DNA of 64,000 nt from Limonium bicolor. Its lineage: Eukaryota; Streptophyta; Magnoliopsida; Caryophyllales; Plumbaginaceae. Positions 1 to 10,432 of the stretch are shown here, one piece after another (position 1 is the first letter of the stretch; every line of letters begins with the position of its first letter). The DNA lies in NCBI GenBank assembly GCA_023374045.1, contig CM041781.1, positions 147,366,982-147,430,981 on the forward strand. The letters run 5' to 3'. Position numbers and translations under genes: made by a program. The notes under the pieces were generated by a model, which saw only the letters and a program-made list of their open reading frames with translations, did no database searches and was not told where the DNA came from.

Positions 1-381
1 ACTTAAAACAATCCACACAATCCGATTTAACCCACTGCTATGTCTCATATACTGAAACAAGAAATCCAAACTAGGACTGAAACTGATATAAGCTCTTTTC
101 TGTTATATACATCAGATTCCTTCTGTATATTCCAAAATCTGTCTTTGAATTTTCCCTCTATTGGACAACCCACCTGGCTAAATGTATTATCTGGTTTTCT
201 TTCAAATTCTCGAAACAGACCCAACACAATCATGGTTTAGCTACCGAATTGCAACAGGAACAGGAATTGATCACAACATGTAGACTGAAATGGAACTGAT
301 AAACTCTCTTCAGTATAATACGAGTTCACCGAAAGTTTTAGCCCTGATCGATTCAGTGAGGGACAATTTTATTTGAAGACA

Positions 382-644
382 GACGCATCAACAAGGGACA
401 GACGCATCAACAAGGGACAATTTTAGCCCAGATCGGTTCAGTGAGCAACAATGGCGGTTCAGTGAGCAACAATGGCAGAGAAAGAGAGGGGGCGACGAGT
501 ATGTTACCGGTTCAGTGAGCAACAATGGCGGAAGATAGCGAGCAGAGAAAGGGAGGGGGCGACGCGCGCGGTGGTGTTGGGCGCAGCGGCTAGAGTGGAG
601 ACGGAGTAGGCAGCGACGGTGGAGACGGAGTAGGCAGCGACGGT
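382..644. repeat. Short tandem duplications inside CACTA-1
   Basis: Three separate direct duplications sit close together: a 19 bp unit at 382-400 and 401-419; a 21 bp unit starting GGTTCAGTGAGC at 435, 456 and again at about 509; and a 24 bp unit starting GGAGACGGAG at about 597 and 621. The stretch is GC-rich compared with its surroundings. Such patchwork is common in CACTA subterminal and promoter regions. No protein function is implied. Confidence 0.8.
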
Positions 645-790
645 GGTGAAATTAATTAGGGCACCAGCAACAATGGCGGAAATCTGGAACAGAGAGCTAG
701 GGAGGTGAAGATTCGACTGAGAGAGAGCTACGGTGCGGGGGTTCGACTGAGGAAATTAATTAGGGCGAGCTAAATTAATTTAGTCTTAGG

Positions 791-1143
791 TGTTTTAAAA
801 GACGGTTTTGTCACAGAACCGTCGTTTAATATGCTATTTAAAAGACGGTTTTTCCAAAACCGTCGTTTAAGATCTACTACCGCGGAACACTTCACACTTT
901 TAAACGACGGTCGACCCAAAACCGTCGTTTATTATCTGTTTTAAAAGACGGTTTATACAAAACCGTCGTTTAACATCTATTACCGCCGAAAGTTTCACAC
1001 GTTTAAACGACGGTCGACCCAAAACCGTCGTTTATTAGACGTTTAAAACGACGGTTTATAATAGCCGTCTTTAAAACTTAACCGCACGCACCAAAAATTA
1101 ATATTTAAGACGGTTTTGTGTAGAACCGTCTCTTATAAGCCGT
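791..1143. repeat. CACTA-1 subterminal inverted-repeat array
   Basis: At least eight copies of the core GACGGT or its complement ACCGTC occur. They are mostly arranged as facing pairs of the type AAACGACGGT...ACCGTCGTTT with 8-10 nt between the arms, so each pair can form a hairpin. In CACTA elements subterminal repeats are binding sites for the TnpA-type accessory protein. Here the repeats end about 20 bp before the terminal inverted repeat. Confidence 0.85.
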
Positions 1144-1169
1144 CATTTTTGATATTTTTTCTACCAGTG

Positions 1170-2516
1170 CATATTTTTGATGCGGTCCAGGACTTGGTTC
1201 CTATCCTAGGTCCCGAACCCTACTAAAAACTGCTACTTTGGTGATTTTTCAACCCCAAATCAACCTTAATCCACCCCCAATCATTCCATAAACTAACCAC
1301 AAGTTCCCCACATAATTAGACACCTTAAAATATGCTCAAAACCTCTCCAAATCTTTGGTTTAACCCACCACCCAATTCTTGTTCAAATTCAACAAATTCA
1401 ATTTTCACATTCTTGCATTTTGCACACTTGTGCATTTCTACTTCCTTTTGATAGTTCTTACCTCCTACCAAACTTACCAAATCACTTAATGACCATTTCA
1501 ATTCATTCCTAGACAATTGCACTTCTAAAACCCAAGTCCAACTCCATTTTCAAGTTTTTGCACACTAACTCTTTCCTAGCATTTCTAAGATCCTCATTTG
1601 TTATTTGCTACAGATTTTTATACTTCTCTAACCCATTCTCTATTCAAGGCTATTAATTCACTCTACTCAACACTACAAACACCTAGGTTCTCCCATGCAC
1701 CAAGTCATCTAAAAACACTCCTTTTCTACCAAAATTTTGCCATAACCTCCCCATAAACCTTACGTCCTCAACTTCATCAATTCTCACCAATTTTCATTCC
1801 TAATCTAGCCACACCCATAAGGGTCCTACCAGCACATAACTTTTCCTCAAAATACATAAAACAACAATATAGCTCCCAAACTCAAAACACATGGCTCCAA
1901 GGCCCTTAATTCAAACATCAACTTCACAATTCTATCACATTCCAACCAAACACACTTTCCAACATAGATTGCAAATCCATAATTTGGGTTTATTAATTTA
2001 TTTACCCATCCCAAACTCTAAAACAATTAAAACAAGTAGGGAAAATTCACGAGATACCCCTTTTTCTTTCGTAATTCACAATATACCCCTGTGATTTTCG
2101 TAATTCAACTTTAAACATGCTTAAATGTTGTCCAAAATTGATGAAACTTTACATGGACGATGCTAAAGTCTTATATTTTGGTCCAATATCAAATTTGAAG
2201 CTTTTTAAGCTCACATGTGACCTGTGGGACCCAATGAATATGTGACTGTTCATTGGGTCCCACAGGTCACATGTGAGCTTAAAAAACTTCAAATTTGATA
2301 TTGGACCAAAATATAAGACTTTAGCATCGTCCATGTAAAGTTTCATCATTTTGGACAACATTTAAGCATGTTTAAAGTTAAATTACTAAAATCACAGGGG
2401 TATATTGTGAATTACGAAAGAAAACAGGGGTATCTCGTGAATTTTCCAAACAAGTATTGAGGTAGATTTCTTACCTTAATTTCACAAGTTCCTCTTTTAA
2501 TTCTCCTCTTGCTCTT
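1170..2516 (-). mobile_element. Element D 3' LTR, first piece
   Basis: This pyrimidine-rich, gene-free sequence continues, after removal of the Tekay-type insertion at 2517-13200, into 13206-14463, which ends in an LTR terminus next to a primer tract. Its style and local similarity (for example around 1700-1750) match the distal half of solo LTR B (61334-63373) and LTR A near 63950, so I assign it to the same family of roughly 4.6 kb LTRs. The outer end of this LTR is not in the window. A MITE interrupts it at 2039-2447. The last five bases, CTCTT (2512-2516), are the left target duplication of the Tekay-type element. Confidence 0.65.
2039..2447. mobile_element. Long-TIR MITE, Mutator-like, near-perfect palindrome
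   Basis: The two arms (about 2039-2238 and 2249-2447) are nearly perfect reverse complements around a roughly 10 nt loop, so the whole element can fold into one hairpin. Terminal sequence is GGGAAAATTCACGAGATACC on the left and its near-complement on the right. A 9 bp direct repeat AAACAAGTA flanks it exactly (2030-2038 and 2448-2456). A 9 bp target duplication with long TIRs is typical of Mutator-like elements. The short ORF across the right arm (2149-2361, minus) is a by-product of the palindrome. Confidence 0.9.
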
Positions 2517-5295
2517 TGTAATACCCCAAATTTCTTAAACTGTGATTAGGACCTTACTTAACTGTAAACCTTAGGGAACCCTAATTTCTAATGATGGAGA
2601 AGGTTATAATTAGTTGGAAGTGCATGGTGAACATTAGGAACCCTAGTTCCCGGAGTATCACCCGGTAAACCTTAGTTTCGCAGGATTTCTGAAATTCCTG
2701 AAAATTACTAAATTCCTCAGGAACTGAGAGTGGGTATCAACCTTAGGAAGTGTGTTAGATACTTTTGAGAGTGTTTTGAGGAAAGAAACAATCATATCTT
2801 TCTTCTTTTATATAAGACAATCTAGTTACATTTTTCAGTATTTAGTGGTTCTGGGCAAACGGGGCTTAAGGAGAGCTCAAAAGTGACCCGAGGAAATTCC
2901 TGAAACTTGATAACCCACACTAGTATTAACATACCTAAATATATAGTCTAAATACCCATGGAAAGCTCAAGCCAAACATGGCCTAAGATGGTGGCCGAAA
3001 ATATCAAGGAAGGAGGAGAAAAAAATATCTCGGTTACTATTCACACCTCCTTACTATTCACACCTGCATACTATTTGTAATAATGAAGAAGGCAAGTTGC
3101 CCCCTCCTTATCCATTAAATGGCGGTTTGGCATGAGTGGTTGGTTGGATTTTGTCACCTAACACAAATCTATGGCTATGGACAATTCTAGAAGTAATAAT
3201 TACAAATAGTAAGATAAGGATGAAATGTTAGTATAAAAGGGGGGGTGGAGGTCGGCCATGGTAGGTGAGCAAGGTGGCCATTTCTCTTCATATACCTTGC
3301 TTCTCCTAAGCTAGAAACACCATTGGAGCATAGGCAACAACACTCCTCCATTGGAAACACAAATCTAAGGTAGTAATTAAGCTAAAATCAAGGAAAAAGG
3401 CAAGTTTAAGGAGTGGAAGCCAAACTCCAAGGTGGGTGACTTGGTTGTTGGAGATTTTGAGCTCAAGAAACTTATAATCAAGGAAGAAAAACTCCAAAAT
3501 GGCTAGGAGAGGACAGGTAACATCTATGCACATCACTTTCACCCTTTAAGCTTATTTTCCTTCTTAAGTCATTCTGTTTTGTTATCTACGAATCCTATCT
3601 CTTATTTTCTTAAAGTTTTTACAGTAAACTAGGGATAATAGTTAGTGAACATCCTAAAAATCAAGTCGAAATAAGGTTGGGAAGTAGGAAAACACTAAAG
3701 AACTTTGAAAATGGAGAAAGTGAGCTTTAAGCTTTAGGAATTGTTTAGGTGGGTTTCCGACATGGGTTTGAGCTAAAATTTTGAGGGTAGTCTTGAATAG
3801 TGAATATATCGTTATTTTTGAAACATCAAGTCGAATGGAAAAATTTAAGTCGGTTAGACAAGGTAAAGAAGCTAAAAATGAGAAAATGTGCTTTAAGCCT
3901 TTCCGAATGTTTGAATGGGTTTCCGAATTGATCTTGAGCTGAAATTTTGAGGAGATACTTGTGTTGTTGATATTGGATCATTGTTAAATATTTAGGCCGA
4001 TACTCTCTTGGGAAGTTATTTAAGTTGGTGAATAGTGATTTTGGCTAAAAATAAGAATTTAAGCTTTCTAAGGTGGTTTCTTGGAAATTGTTTGATTCTC
4101 TGATTTATTAGAACTTGAATGGTATTTTTATGATGTTATTAAGGTTATTTTACAAGTGGTGAGCTTGATGTGTGAATTACTACTTGTGTAAAGCTTGGTT
4201 ATGATATCTTACTCATGGTTTGCAAATGTGTTTAAGGATAACCTCTCGTGGTGGTGGTGGAAAGTATTGTGTGATGTTGATATCATGGTTATCCTAAGGC
4301 TATGCCTCTTGTGAGAGCCTTTAAGGCCAAGCCGACGTTCCGGCAACAATATAAGCTCCTACTAATGAAATTGGAGCTGCCACTATGATCTACTCCTATT
4401 GGGCAGAAGTTTTCAATAGGGGGGTGTGCACACTTAAGGACATAGGGTGGGTGGTGGTGGTGGACTTCATTTGGAAATATCTTGTATATGATATTAATTA
4501 TCTCTTGATAATTCCTGGTACAGGTAAATGGTGTGTGATCTATTCTGATTTGTTATATTTGTTAATATTTGCTGGAAACAAAGGTTTTAAAGAGAAAATA
4601 AGTTTTTACGGGGTGTGGTAGTGTTACTCAGTTTTTACTGATTTTATTTGGTTGTGTTTTCCTGTGTATATGTATTATGTGAATTCAGGGTAACTGGGAT
4701 GGACACCTTCTCTGCACTGAGGACGAGTCCACCGATACTTTCTATATTTTAATATTCACCTATCGTAGAAGTATACAGCCTGGGGTCACCGAGATAGTTT
4801 ATGAGGAGTGGAACAAGAAGATACAAGGTTTTAGGCACCCGGAGAATGGCACCAGTCAGTATATCACTCATGATGTTTCCACAGTGTACGAGTATATGCA
4901 AGTGGTCCCTAGTTAGATGCTAGCGATGTAATAGCCTTTTGATACCCCTTACTTTTGGTGTAAAATAGCAGTAGGAGCTAACATAGTAGTTGGCTGGAAG
5001 AGGTCTTTTGGTACTAAGGTGTAAAGTGACGGGTTGGTTGTGTCACTCTTTTGATAGTAACAGCAATGTAAGATAGCTAGCGTAGGGGTGGTGGTGGTAA
5101 TAGCCTTACAACTTACTAGTGGTTAGTAAGTGGGCGGTAACCCCCCGGTGATGCCTTAGGGGACCTTTTTTAAAAAAAAAGAAGACTGACGCATGTATAA
5201 TATAAGTATGTTATTTCAGTTATATGTCTCTAAAGAATAAAAAAAAGAAGAAAAAAAAGAGGCTAAGTAATTGGGTGGTAACCGGGGCGTTAACA
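2517..5295 (+). repeat. 5' LTR of the Tekay-type element
   Basis: It begins TGTAATACCCC and ends ...GGGGCGTTAACA, about 2.78 kb, and matches the LTR at 10433-13200 throughout with scattered indels and substitutions. The terminal triplet region has drifted (GTTAACA here, GTTACA in the partner). Short ORFs that recur in both LTRs, such as the 78-codon one at 4385-4621, are not genes but repeated LTR sequence. Confidence 0.93.
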
Positions 5296-5298
5296 GAG

Positions 5299-5310
5299 TG
5301 GTATCAGAGC
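5299..5310 (+). other. Primer-binding site, tRNA-iMet
   Basis: TGGTATCAGAGC lies 3 nt after the 5' LTR and is complementary to the 3' end of plant initiator methionine tRNA, the standard primer for first-strand synthesis in Tekay/Del and many other gypsy and copia elements. Confidence 0.93.
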
Positions 5311-5496
5311 CATAGGTTAGCTAGAGGGGAAATTTTGAGTTTGACTAGGAAGCAAGGTGACCAGGCTTAGGTTTAGGAGACTAGCAGAACCATGTGGTTC
5401 TGAAAATATGTTTTGCTGTGATATGTGTGTGTTGTGTGCTTGATTGATTATAGTTAACTATTTATATTGCAACTAACATATCTCTGTGTAGAATAA

Positions 5497-6535
5497 TGGA
5501 GAGGGGATGGGACGGAGTAAGGAGATTGAGAGGCAAATGGAAACTGAACTGTGGAGTTGACACTGAGTATGGGAAGAATCCTGGAGCAGCACGAGGCTAG
5601 CTGAATACCCAAGGATTTCTCCCGGAGGATAGCAGCTATGAAACCCAGTTACTTATTCAGGAGAAGAGGATCCAGTAATTCTGGAAGAGTGGATCAGAGA
5701 GTTTGACAAAATATTTGATATTATTGATGCCCTGAAGAAAAGAAGGTAAGTGGGGCTGTATTTTTTTTAAAGGTGAGGCTGATCTGTGGTGGACTGTGGA
5801 GGAGGAGAGACTCAAAGGAAATCCGGGTTTTAGGTGGAATATGTTGAAAGATGCGATGAGGAAAAGATTTTATCCGGAGCATGTAAGGTTGCAAAAATAT
5901 CAGGAATTTACTGGATTGAGGCAGCGCAGATGATGTTAAAACTTATCATGCTAAGTTTGTGGAGCTTGCTAGATTTGCTCCGCATGTGGTACCCGATGAG
6001 ACTGCTAAGGTTCACGTTTCCTAGAGGGTTTAAATTGGGATTTACAAGAAGCTCTAAGTGTAATACCTATAACTACTTTACAAGAGGCGTACGATAAAGC
6101 TGTTAATCTTTATAGGTACAACAGAGAAGGAAGGAAGTACAAACAGGCGGAAAAGGAGAATGGAGACTCGTAAGGCCGAGAGCTTTGATAAGAGGGCTAA
6201 AGTAGAAGTTAGACCAAGTGGGGGAGCCAGACCCAATTATCCGGGACGACGATTCAATGATAAAGGAACTAGATACTTTTATTGCAAGATTTGTGGAAGG
6301 AATCACCAGGTGAAGATTGCGAAGGAAGGTTGGTAAGTGTTTTAACTGTGGGAAGTGGCCATAGGGCCTATGAGTGTAGGGTAAGAAGGATGGAAGGAGG
6401 TACTGATCAGGTAGCAAGACCTGCTACAACTGGAAATCTCATCAACCAGAACAATCGTGGCAACCAAGGAGGAGTACAGCTGAATAATCAAAATGGACAA
6501 GGAATAATTATAATGGTCCAAGAGGTAACATGAGT
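5497..6535 (+). pseudogene. gag: Gag remnant of the Tekay-type element
   Basis: Fragments in different frames carry the retrotransposon gag signature: a GEADLWWTVEEERL segment near 5780, then RFYPEHVRLQKYQEFTGL at about 5865-5920, then basic tail sequence and a Cys-rich stretch (CKICG near 6285, KCFNCGK near 6335) that corresponds to the CCHC nucleic-acid binding knuckle. In the family Gag forms the particle and packages RNA. Here stops and frameshifts break it many times, including inside the knuckle, so no intact Gag is made. The likely start is the ATG near 5497, after the leader. Confidence 0.8.
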
Positions 6536-6639
6536 GGACAAGGGAATAATCAGGGGAAGCAAATACAATACGGAAGTGGTAGTACCCCAGGAGGAGGCTA
6601 TAAGAATCAGGGATATCAATGTAATCAGCAAGACGGAGG

Positions 6640-7085
6640 CTGAATCTCAACAAGAAGGGGACGTCATTACAGGTACTTTTCCGTTCTTGGAACTAGTGCT
6701 AAAGTATTATTTGATTCCGGTGCAACCTGTTCTTTTATATCCTCTGAGTTCTTGAAGAAGTAGGAGTAGTCCCTGATATAGAAGTTGAAATTTCTGTTTC
6801 TACACCTACGGGAAGAGTGGTAGGATGCACTAGGAAATGGAAGGAGTAAAAATAACCATAGAGGGTAGAGAATTTGAGATGGATCTGGTAGAGTTTGATT
6901 TGAAGGATTTTGATATAATCTTGGGGATGGATTGGTTAAGTAAGCACAAGGGGCGCATAGATTGTGAAAAACAAAAGATTAGCTTATGTGGGAAGAAGGA
7001 AAGAGAGTGTCGTACACATGCGAAGGAGCTAAGCAAAGGGTAAAAGTCCTACCTGCCTTAAAATTTTTAAAGGAGTTGCGAAAAG
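6640..7085 (+). pseudogene. Aspartic protease region of Pol (Tekay-type)
   Basis: The active-site motif LFDSGATCSFIS is encoded at about 6707-6742. A shifted frame from 6837 gives a segment with DIILGMDWLSKH at about 6910-6945, the second conserved block of retrotransposon proteases. The DSG catalytic motif is intact locally, but the frame changes between the blocks and several stops lie between them. In the family this enzyme processes the Gag-Pol polyprotein. Confidence 0.85.
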
Positions 7086-8500
7086 GAGAGCCAGTTTATT
7101 GTGTTATGTTCAAGAGGAAAAATTGGCGCAAGAACAGAAGCCATCCGCACTTGAGGATCTTCCGTAGTCAGGGAATTTCCAGATGTTTTTCCAGAAGAAA
7201 TTCCTGGACTTCCACCCGACCGTGAGATTGAGTTTACTATTGATTTAGTACCAGGAACAGCTCCAATTTCTAAGCACCCTTATAGGATGGCCCCGAATGA
7301 GATGAATGAGTTAAAGAAACAATTGGAGGAACTTTTAGAAAAAGGTTATATTCGACCGAGTGCTTCTCCGTGGGGAGCCCCAGTTTTTTTGTAAGAAAGA
7401 AGGATGGAACTTTGCGTCTTTGCATTGATTACAGGGAGTTAAATAACGTTACAATCAAGAATAAATATCCCTTGCCTAGGATTGATGATTTGTTCGACCA
7501 GCTACAAGGAGCGAAAGTATTTTCTAAGATCGATTAAGGTCAGGCTATCATCAGTTAAAGATAGCAGAGAAGGACATACCAAAGACAGCCTTTCGAACGA
7601 GGTATGGACATTATGAATTTGTGGTGATGCCATTCGGGCTAACAAATGCGCCAGCGTATTTATGGACTTAATGAATCGGGTTTTCAGCCAATTCCTGGAT
7701 AAGTTTGTAGTGGTATTTATTGATGACATATTGGTGTACTCAAAGGATGAGGAGCAACATGCTGATCATCTGCGGCAAGTTCTACAAGTTTTAAGGGAGA
7801 AGAAGCTGTATGCCAAATTATCTAAGTGTGATTTTTGGCTCAAGGAAGTATCGTTTTTAGGTCATGTGGTAACCGGTGATGGAATTTCGGTTGACCCGGC
7901 TAAAATTCAGGCTGTTAAGGATTGGCCCAGGCCAATGAATGTACGAGAAGTTAGAAGTTTTCTTGGGCTAGCTGGATACTATAGGAAGTTTGTTCAAGAC
8001 TTCGCTAAAATTGCGAGACCGCTCACAAATCTGATGAAAAAGGAAGTGCGTTATAAGTGGGATGAGGATTGTGAAAAAGCTTTCCAGATTTTGAAAGAGA
8101 AGTTAACCACAACACCAGTTCTTGCATTGCCCTGTGGTACAGACGGTTTTGAAGTATATAGTGACGCGTCTAAATATGGTTTAGGGTGTGTTGATGCAAA
8201 TGGCAAGGTCATTGCCTATGCCTCTCGACATTGAAGAGCTATGAGACCAGGTATCCTACCCATGATTTGGAACTTGGAGCTGTAGTTTTTGCCTTGAAAA
8301 TTTGGAGGCACTACTTGTATGGAACTTCTTGTAAAATTTACACGGATCACAAGAGCTTGAAATATATCTTCACTCAAAAAGAGATTAATATGAGGCAAAG
8401 GAGATGGTTGGAACTTATTAAGGATTATGACCTGGAGATTTTATACCATGAAGGCAAAGCCAACGTGGTGGCAGACGTTTTAAGTCGGAAGAGGAGTCAC
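7086..8500 (+). pseudogene. pol: Reverse transcriptase and RNase H of Pol (Tekay-type), frameshifted
   Basis: The RT N-terminal block ([20 protein letters not shown]) starts near 7230. The palm motif FIDDILVYS, the chromovirus form of the catalytic Y/F-x-D-D, is at about 7716-7742 inside the open stretch 7662-8234. RNase H follows with [12 protein letters not shown] near 8150 and [19 protein letters not shown] near 8262-8318. Frame breaks are visible at a T-run near 7386, at a stop near 7536, near 7655 and near 8190-8235. RT copies the element RNA into DNA and RNase H removes the RNA strand. Domain content is complete; the reading frame is not. Confidence 0.9.
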
Positions 8501-10052
8501 GAGGGAGAAGCTAATTGGATATTACATGATGAGTTGGTACAAGATTTCAAAAGGTTGAACCTTGAGGTGGTAACAACGGGAGAGGTGGATAGAGAAATTT
8601 TGTCTAGTATGAACGTATTCCTCGACATTTACAAGGAAATTCTGCATCATCAGCAGAGGATGAGAATACGGAAAATAAAGGAGAAGGTGGAAAAGGGAGA
8701 AGCCCCAGATTTTAAGATTCATGACGATGGCAGTCTGAGATTTCGTGGAAGATGGTGTATACCAGATTCATGTGGCGATATTAAAAGAAGTTGATGCAGG
8801 AAGCTCATAACTCTGCGTATTCCATACATCCGGGAGGAAATAAGTTGTACAAAGATTTGAAGAAAAGTTTTTGGTGGCCAGGCATGAAAAAGGAGGTAGC
8901 TGAACATGTGTCGAAGTGTCTAACATGTCAAAAAGTTAAATTTGAGCATAAGAAAACAGGAGGCATGTTGCAATCATTGGATATACCCATGTGGAAATGG
9001 GATTCGATATCTATGGATTTCATAGTGGGATTACCACCGACCAGAGGTGGGATGGATCCGATTTGGGTGATTGTGGATCGGTTGACCAAGACTACTAGAC
9101 TAATTCCAATGAAAAGTACTTGGTCTATGGAACAGCTGGTGGAAGCATATATTAGAAATGTGGTTAAGTATCACGGAGTCCCTATGGAAATTATTTCGGA
9201 TAGAGATTCTAGGTTTGTCTCAAGATTTTGGCAGCAATTTCAAAAAGCCATGGGAACAAAATTGAGCCTTAGTACAGCTTACCACCCACAGACTGATGGG
9301 CAGACGGAGAGAACTATTCAAACTTGGAGGATATGTTGCGGGCTTGTGCGATGGATTATCAAGGGTCATGGAGTGACAAGTTGCACTTGATTGAATTTTC
9401 TTATAACAACAGTTACCACTCAAGTATCCATATGGCCCCGTATGAAGCCTTATATGGTAGAAAGTGTCGTACTCCGTTGTGTTGGAATGATGCGCAGGAG
9501 GTGGTTTGGGTTGGGCCTGAGTTAACAGAGGAGATGGCTCAACAGGTTAAGAACATTCGGCAGAGATTGAAAGCCGCACAAGATAGGCAAAAGTCTTATG
9601 CTGATTTGCATAGAAGGCCAGTTGAATTCAATGTGGGGGACAAGGTATTTCTGAAGGTTTCACCCACTAAGAGCGTGGTACGATTTGGCAAGAAAGGAAA
9701 ACTTGCTCCTAAGTACATCGGTCCGTATGAAATATTGGAAAAGGTTGGAAATTTGGCTTACCGATTAGCTTTGCCGATGAACTTGGATAGGGTCCACAAC
9801 GTGTTTCACGTATCACAATTGAAACGGTACGTTCCAGACGAATCACATGTGTTGCAACCGAACGAGGTAGAAGTTGCACCTAATTTGACTTATGAGGAAC
9901 ACCCAATTAAAATTTTGGATCGTAAGACAAGGGAGACCCGAGGGAAGTCTGTGGATTTGGTTAAAGTTTTATGGACTCATCATGGAGTTCAAGAAGCTAC
10001 ATGGGAACTAGAGAGCAAGATGAGAACTCAACACCCAGAACTCTTTGATTAA
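8501..10052 (+). pseudogene. Integrase with C-terminal chromodomain (Tekay-type)
   Basis: The HHCC zinc-binding region is seen as HPGGNKLY and CLTCQKVKF in the open stretch 8791-9390. DDE catalytic residues are visible as SMDFIVGLP (about 9010), IISDRDSRF (about 9192) and DGQTERTIQ (about 9295). A frameshift near 9325 moves the rest into the open stretch 9324-10052, which carries the GPY/F-like segment KYIGPYEIL and a chromodomain near the end (ILDRKTRETRGKSV to ATWELESKM). The chromodomain is the defining feature of chromoviruses, and such modules target integration to particular chromatin. The 242-codon C-terminal part is uninterrupted. Confidence 0.9.
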
Positions 10053-10063
10053 GGTCAGCAATT

Positions 10064-10100
10064 AAAGTTTCAGGAGAAACTTTCTTTTTAGGGGGGGAGA
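10064..10100 (+). promoter_or_regulatory. Hairpin plus first purine tract (Tekay-type)
   Basis: Twelve bases after the stop codon of the chromodomain ORF an 8 bp stem, AAAGTTTC / GAAACTTT with loop AGGA (10064-10083), is followed 7 nt later by a G-run (10091-10097). This has the form of a polypurine tract, although the LTR begins 330 bp further on. See the pre-PPT hairpin finding. Confidence 0.7.
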
Positions 10101-10396
10101 GTCGTATGGTAAGTGGTGAATGACTACTAGTGTTTGTGAATGTTTGATTGTGAATGTTTGTTGGTGCCAGAAATGGTTGGTAATACTTGAATGTTATTTT
10201 AGGAGTTGTCCTCTTAATGATTTCATATATGTGGTATCGTTGAATTTGTGAATGGTTTATATTGTGTGATTGGTGTGTCTGAGGTTTTGTGTATGTTGCT
10301 GAATCATTTGTGGTTGATGAGGTTAACTGAGAATTATTGTGGAGTATTGTTTTAATTTCTTGGAGTATGTGAATGTATTGTTTGTGAGGTGAATTG

Positions 10397-10432
10397 AGCT
10401 TCGGGACGAAGCTTTGTTTAACGGGGGGAGGA
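10397..10432 (+). promoter_or_regulatory. Hairpin plus polypurine tract at the 3' LTR (Tekay-type)
   Basis: The stem AGCTTCG / CGAAGCT with loop GGA (10397-10413) precedes the purine tract ACGGGGGGAGGA (10421-10432), which directly abuts the 3' LTR. The tract is the expected second-strand primer. Bases 10101-10396 between the two modules hold no gene and are T- and G-rich. Confidence 0.85.

Larger units (their letters stand above)
1..1169. mobile_element. CACTA-1 transposon, right-hand part
   Basis: The segment ends with a sequence whose reverse complement reads CACTGGTAGAAAAA, a typical plant CACTA (En/Spm) terminal inverted repeat, at about 1156-1169. Dense subterminal repeats precede it, as in CACTA elements. 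The left terminus is not in the window, so the 3 bp target duplication (expected to be CAT, 1170-1172) cannot be confirmed. No transposase coding is visible. Bases 1-380 hold only short ORFs without recognisable domains. The neighbour to the right is LTR sequence of element D, which is probably the insertion target. Confidence 0.75.

Noticed and set aside
791..1143. Regularly spaced repeats as a CRISPR-like array
   Set aside because: Repeats are inverted, irregularly spaced and lie next to a CACTA terminus; the context is a plant transposon.
2149..2361. 70-codon ORF in the MITE
   Set aside because: It spans the right arm and centre of the palindrome and is explained by the inverted repeat.
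4385..4621. 78-codon ORF present in almost identical form at 12286-12522
   Set aside because: Both lie at the same position in the two LTRs of the Tekay-type element; the similarity follows from the LTR pair and there is no recognisable domain.
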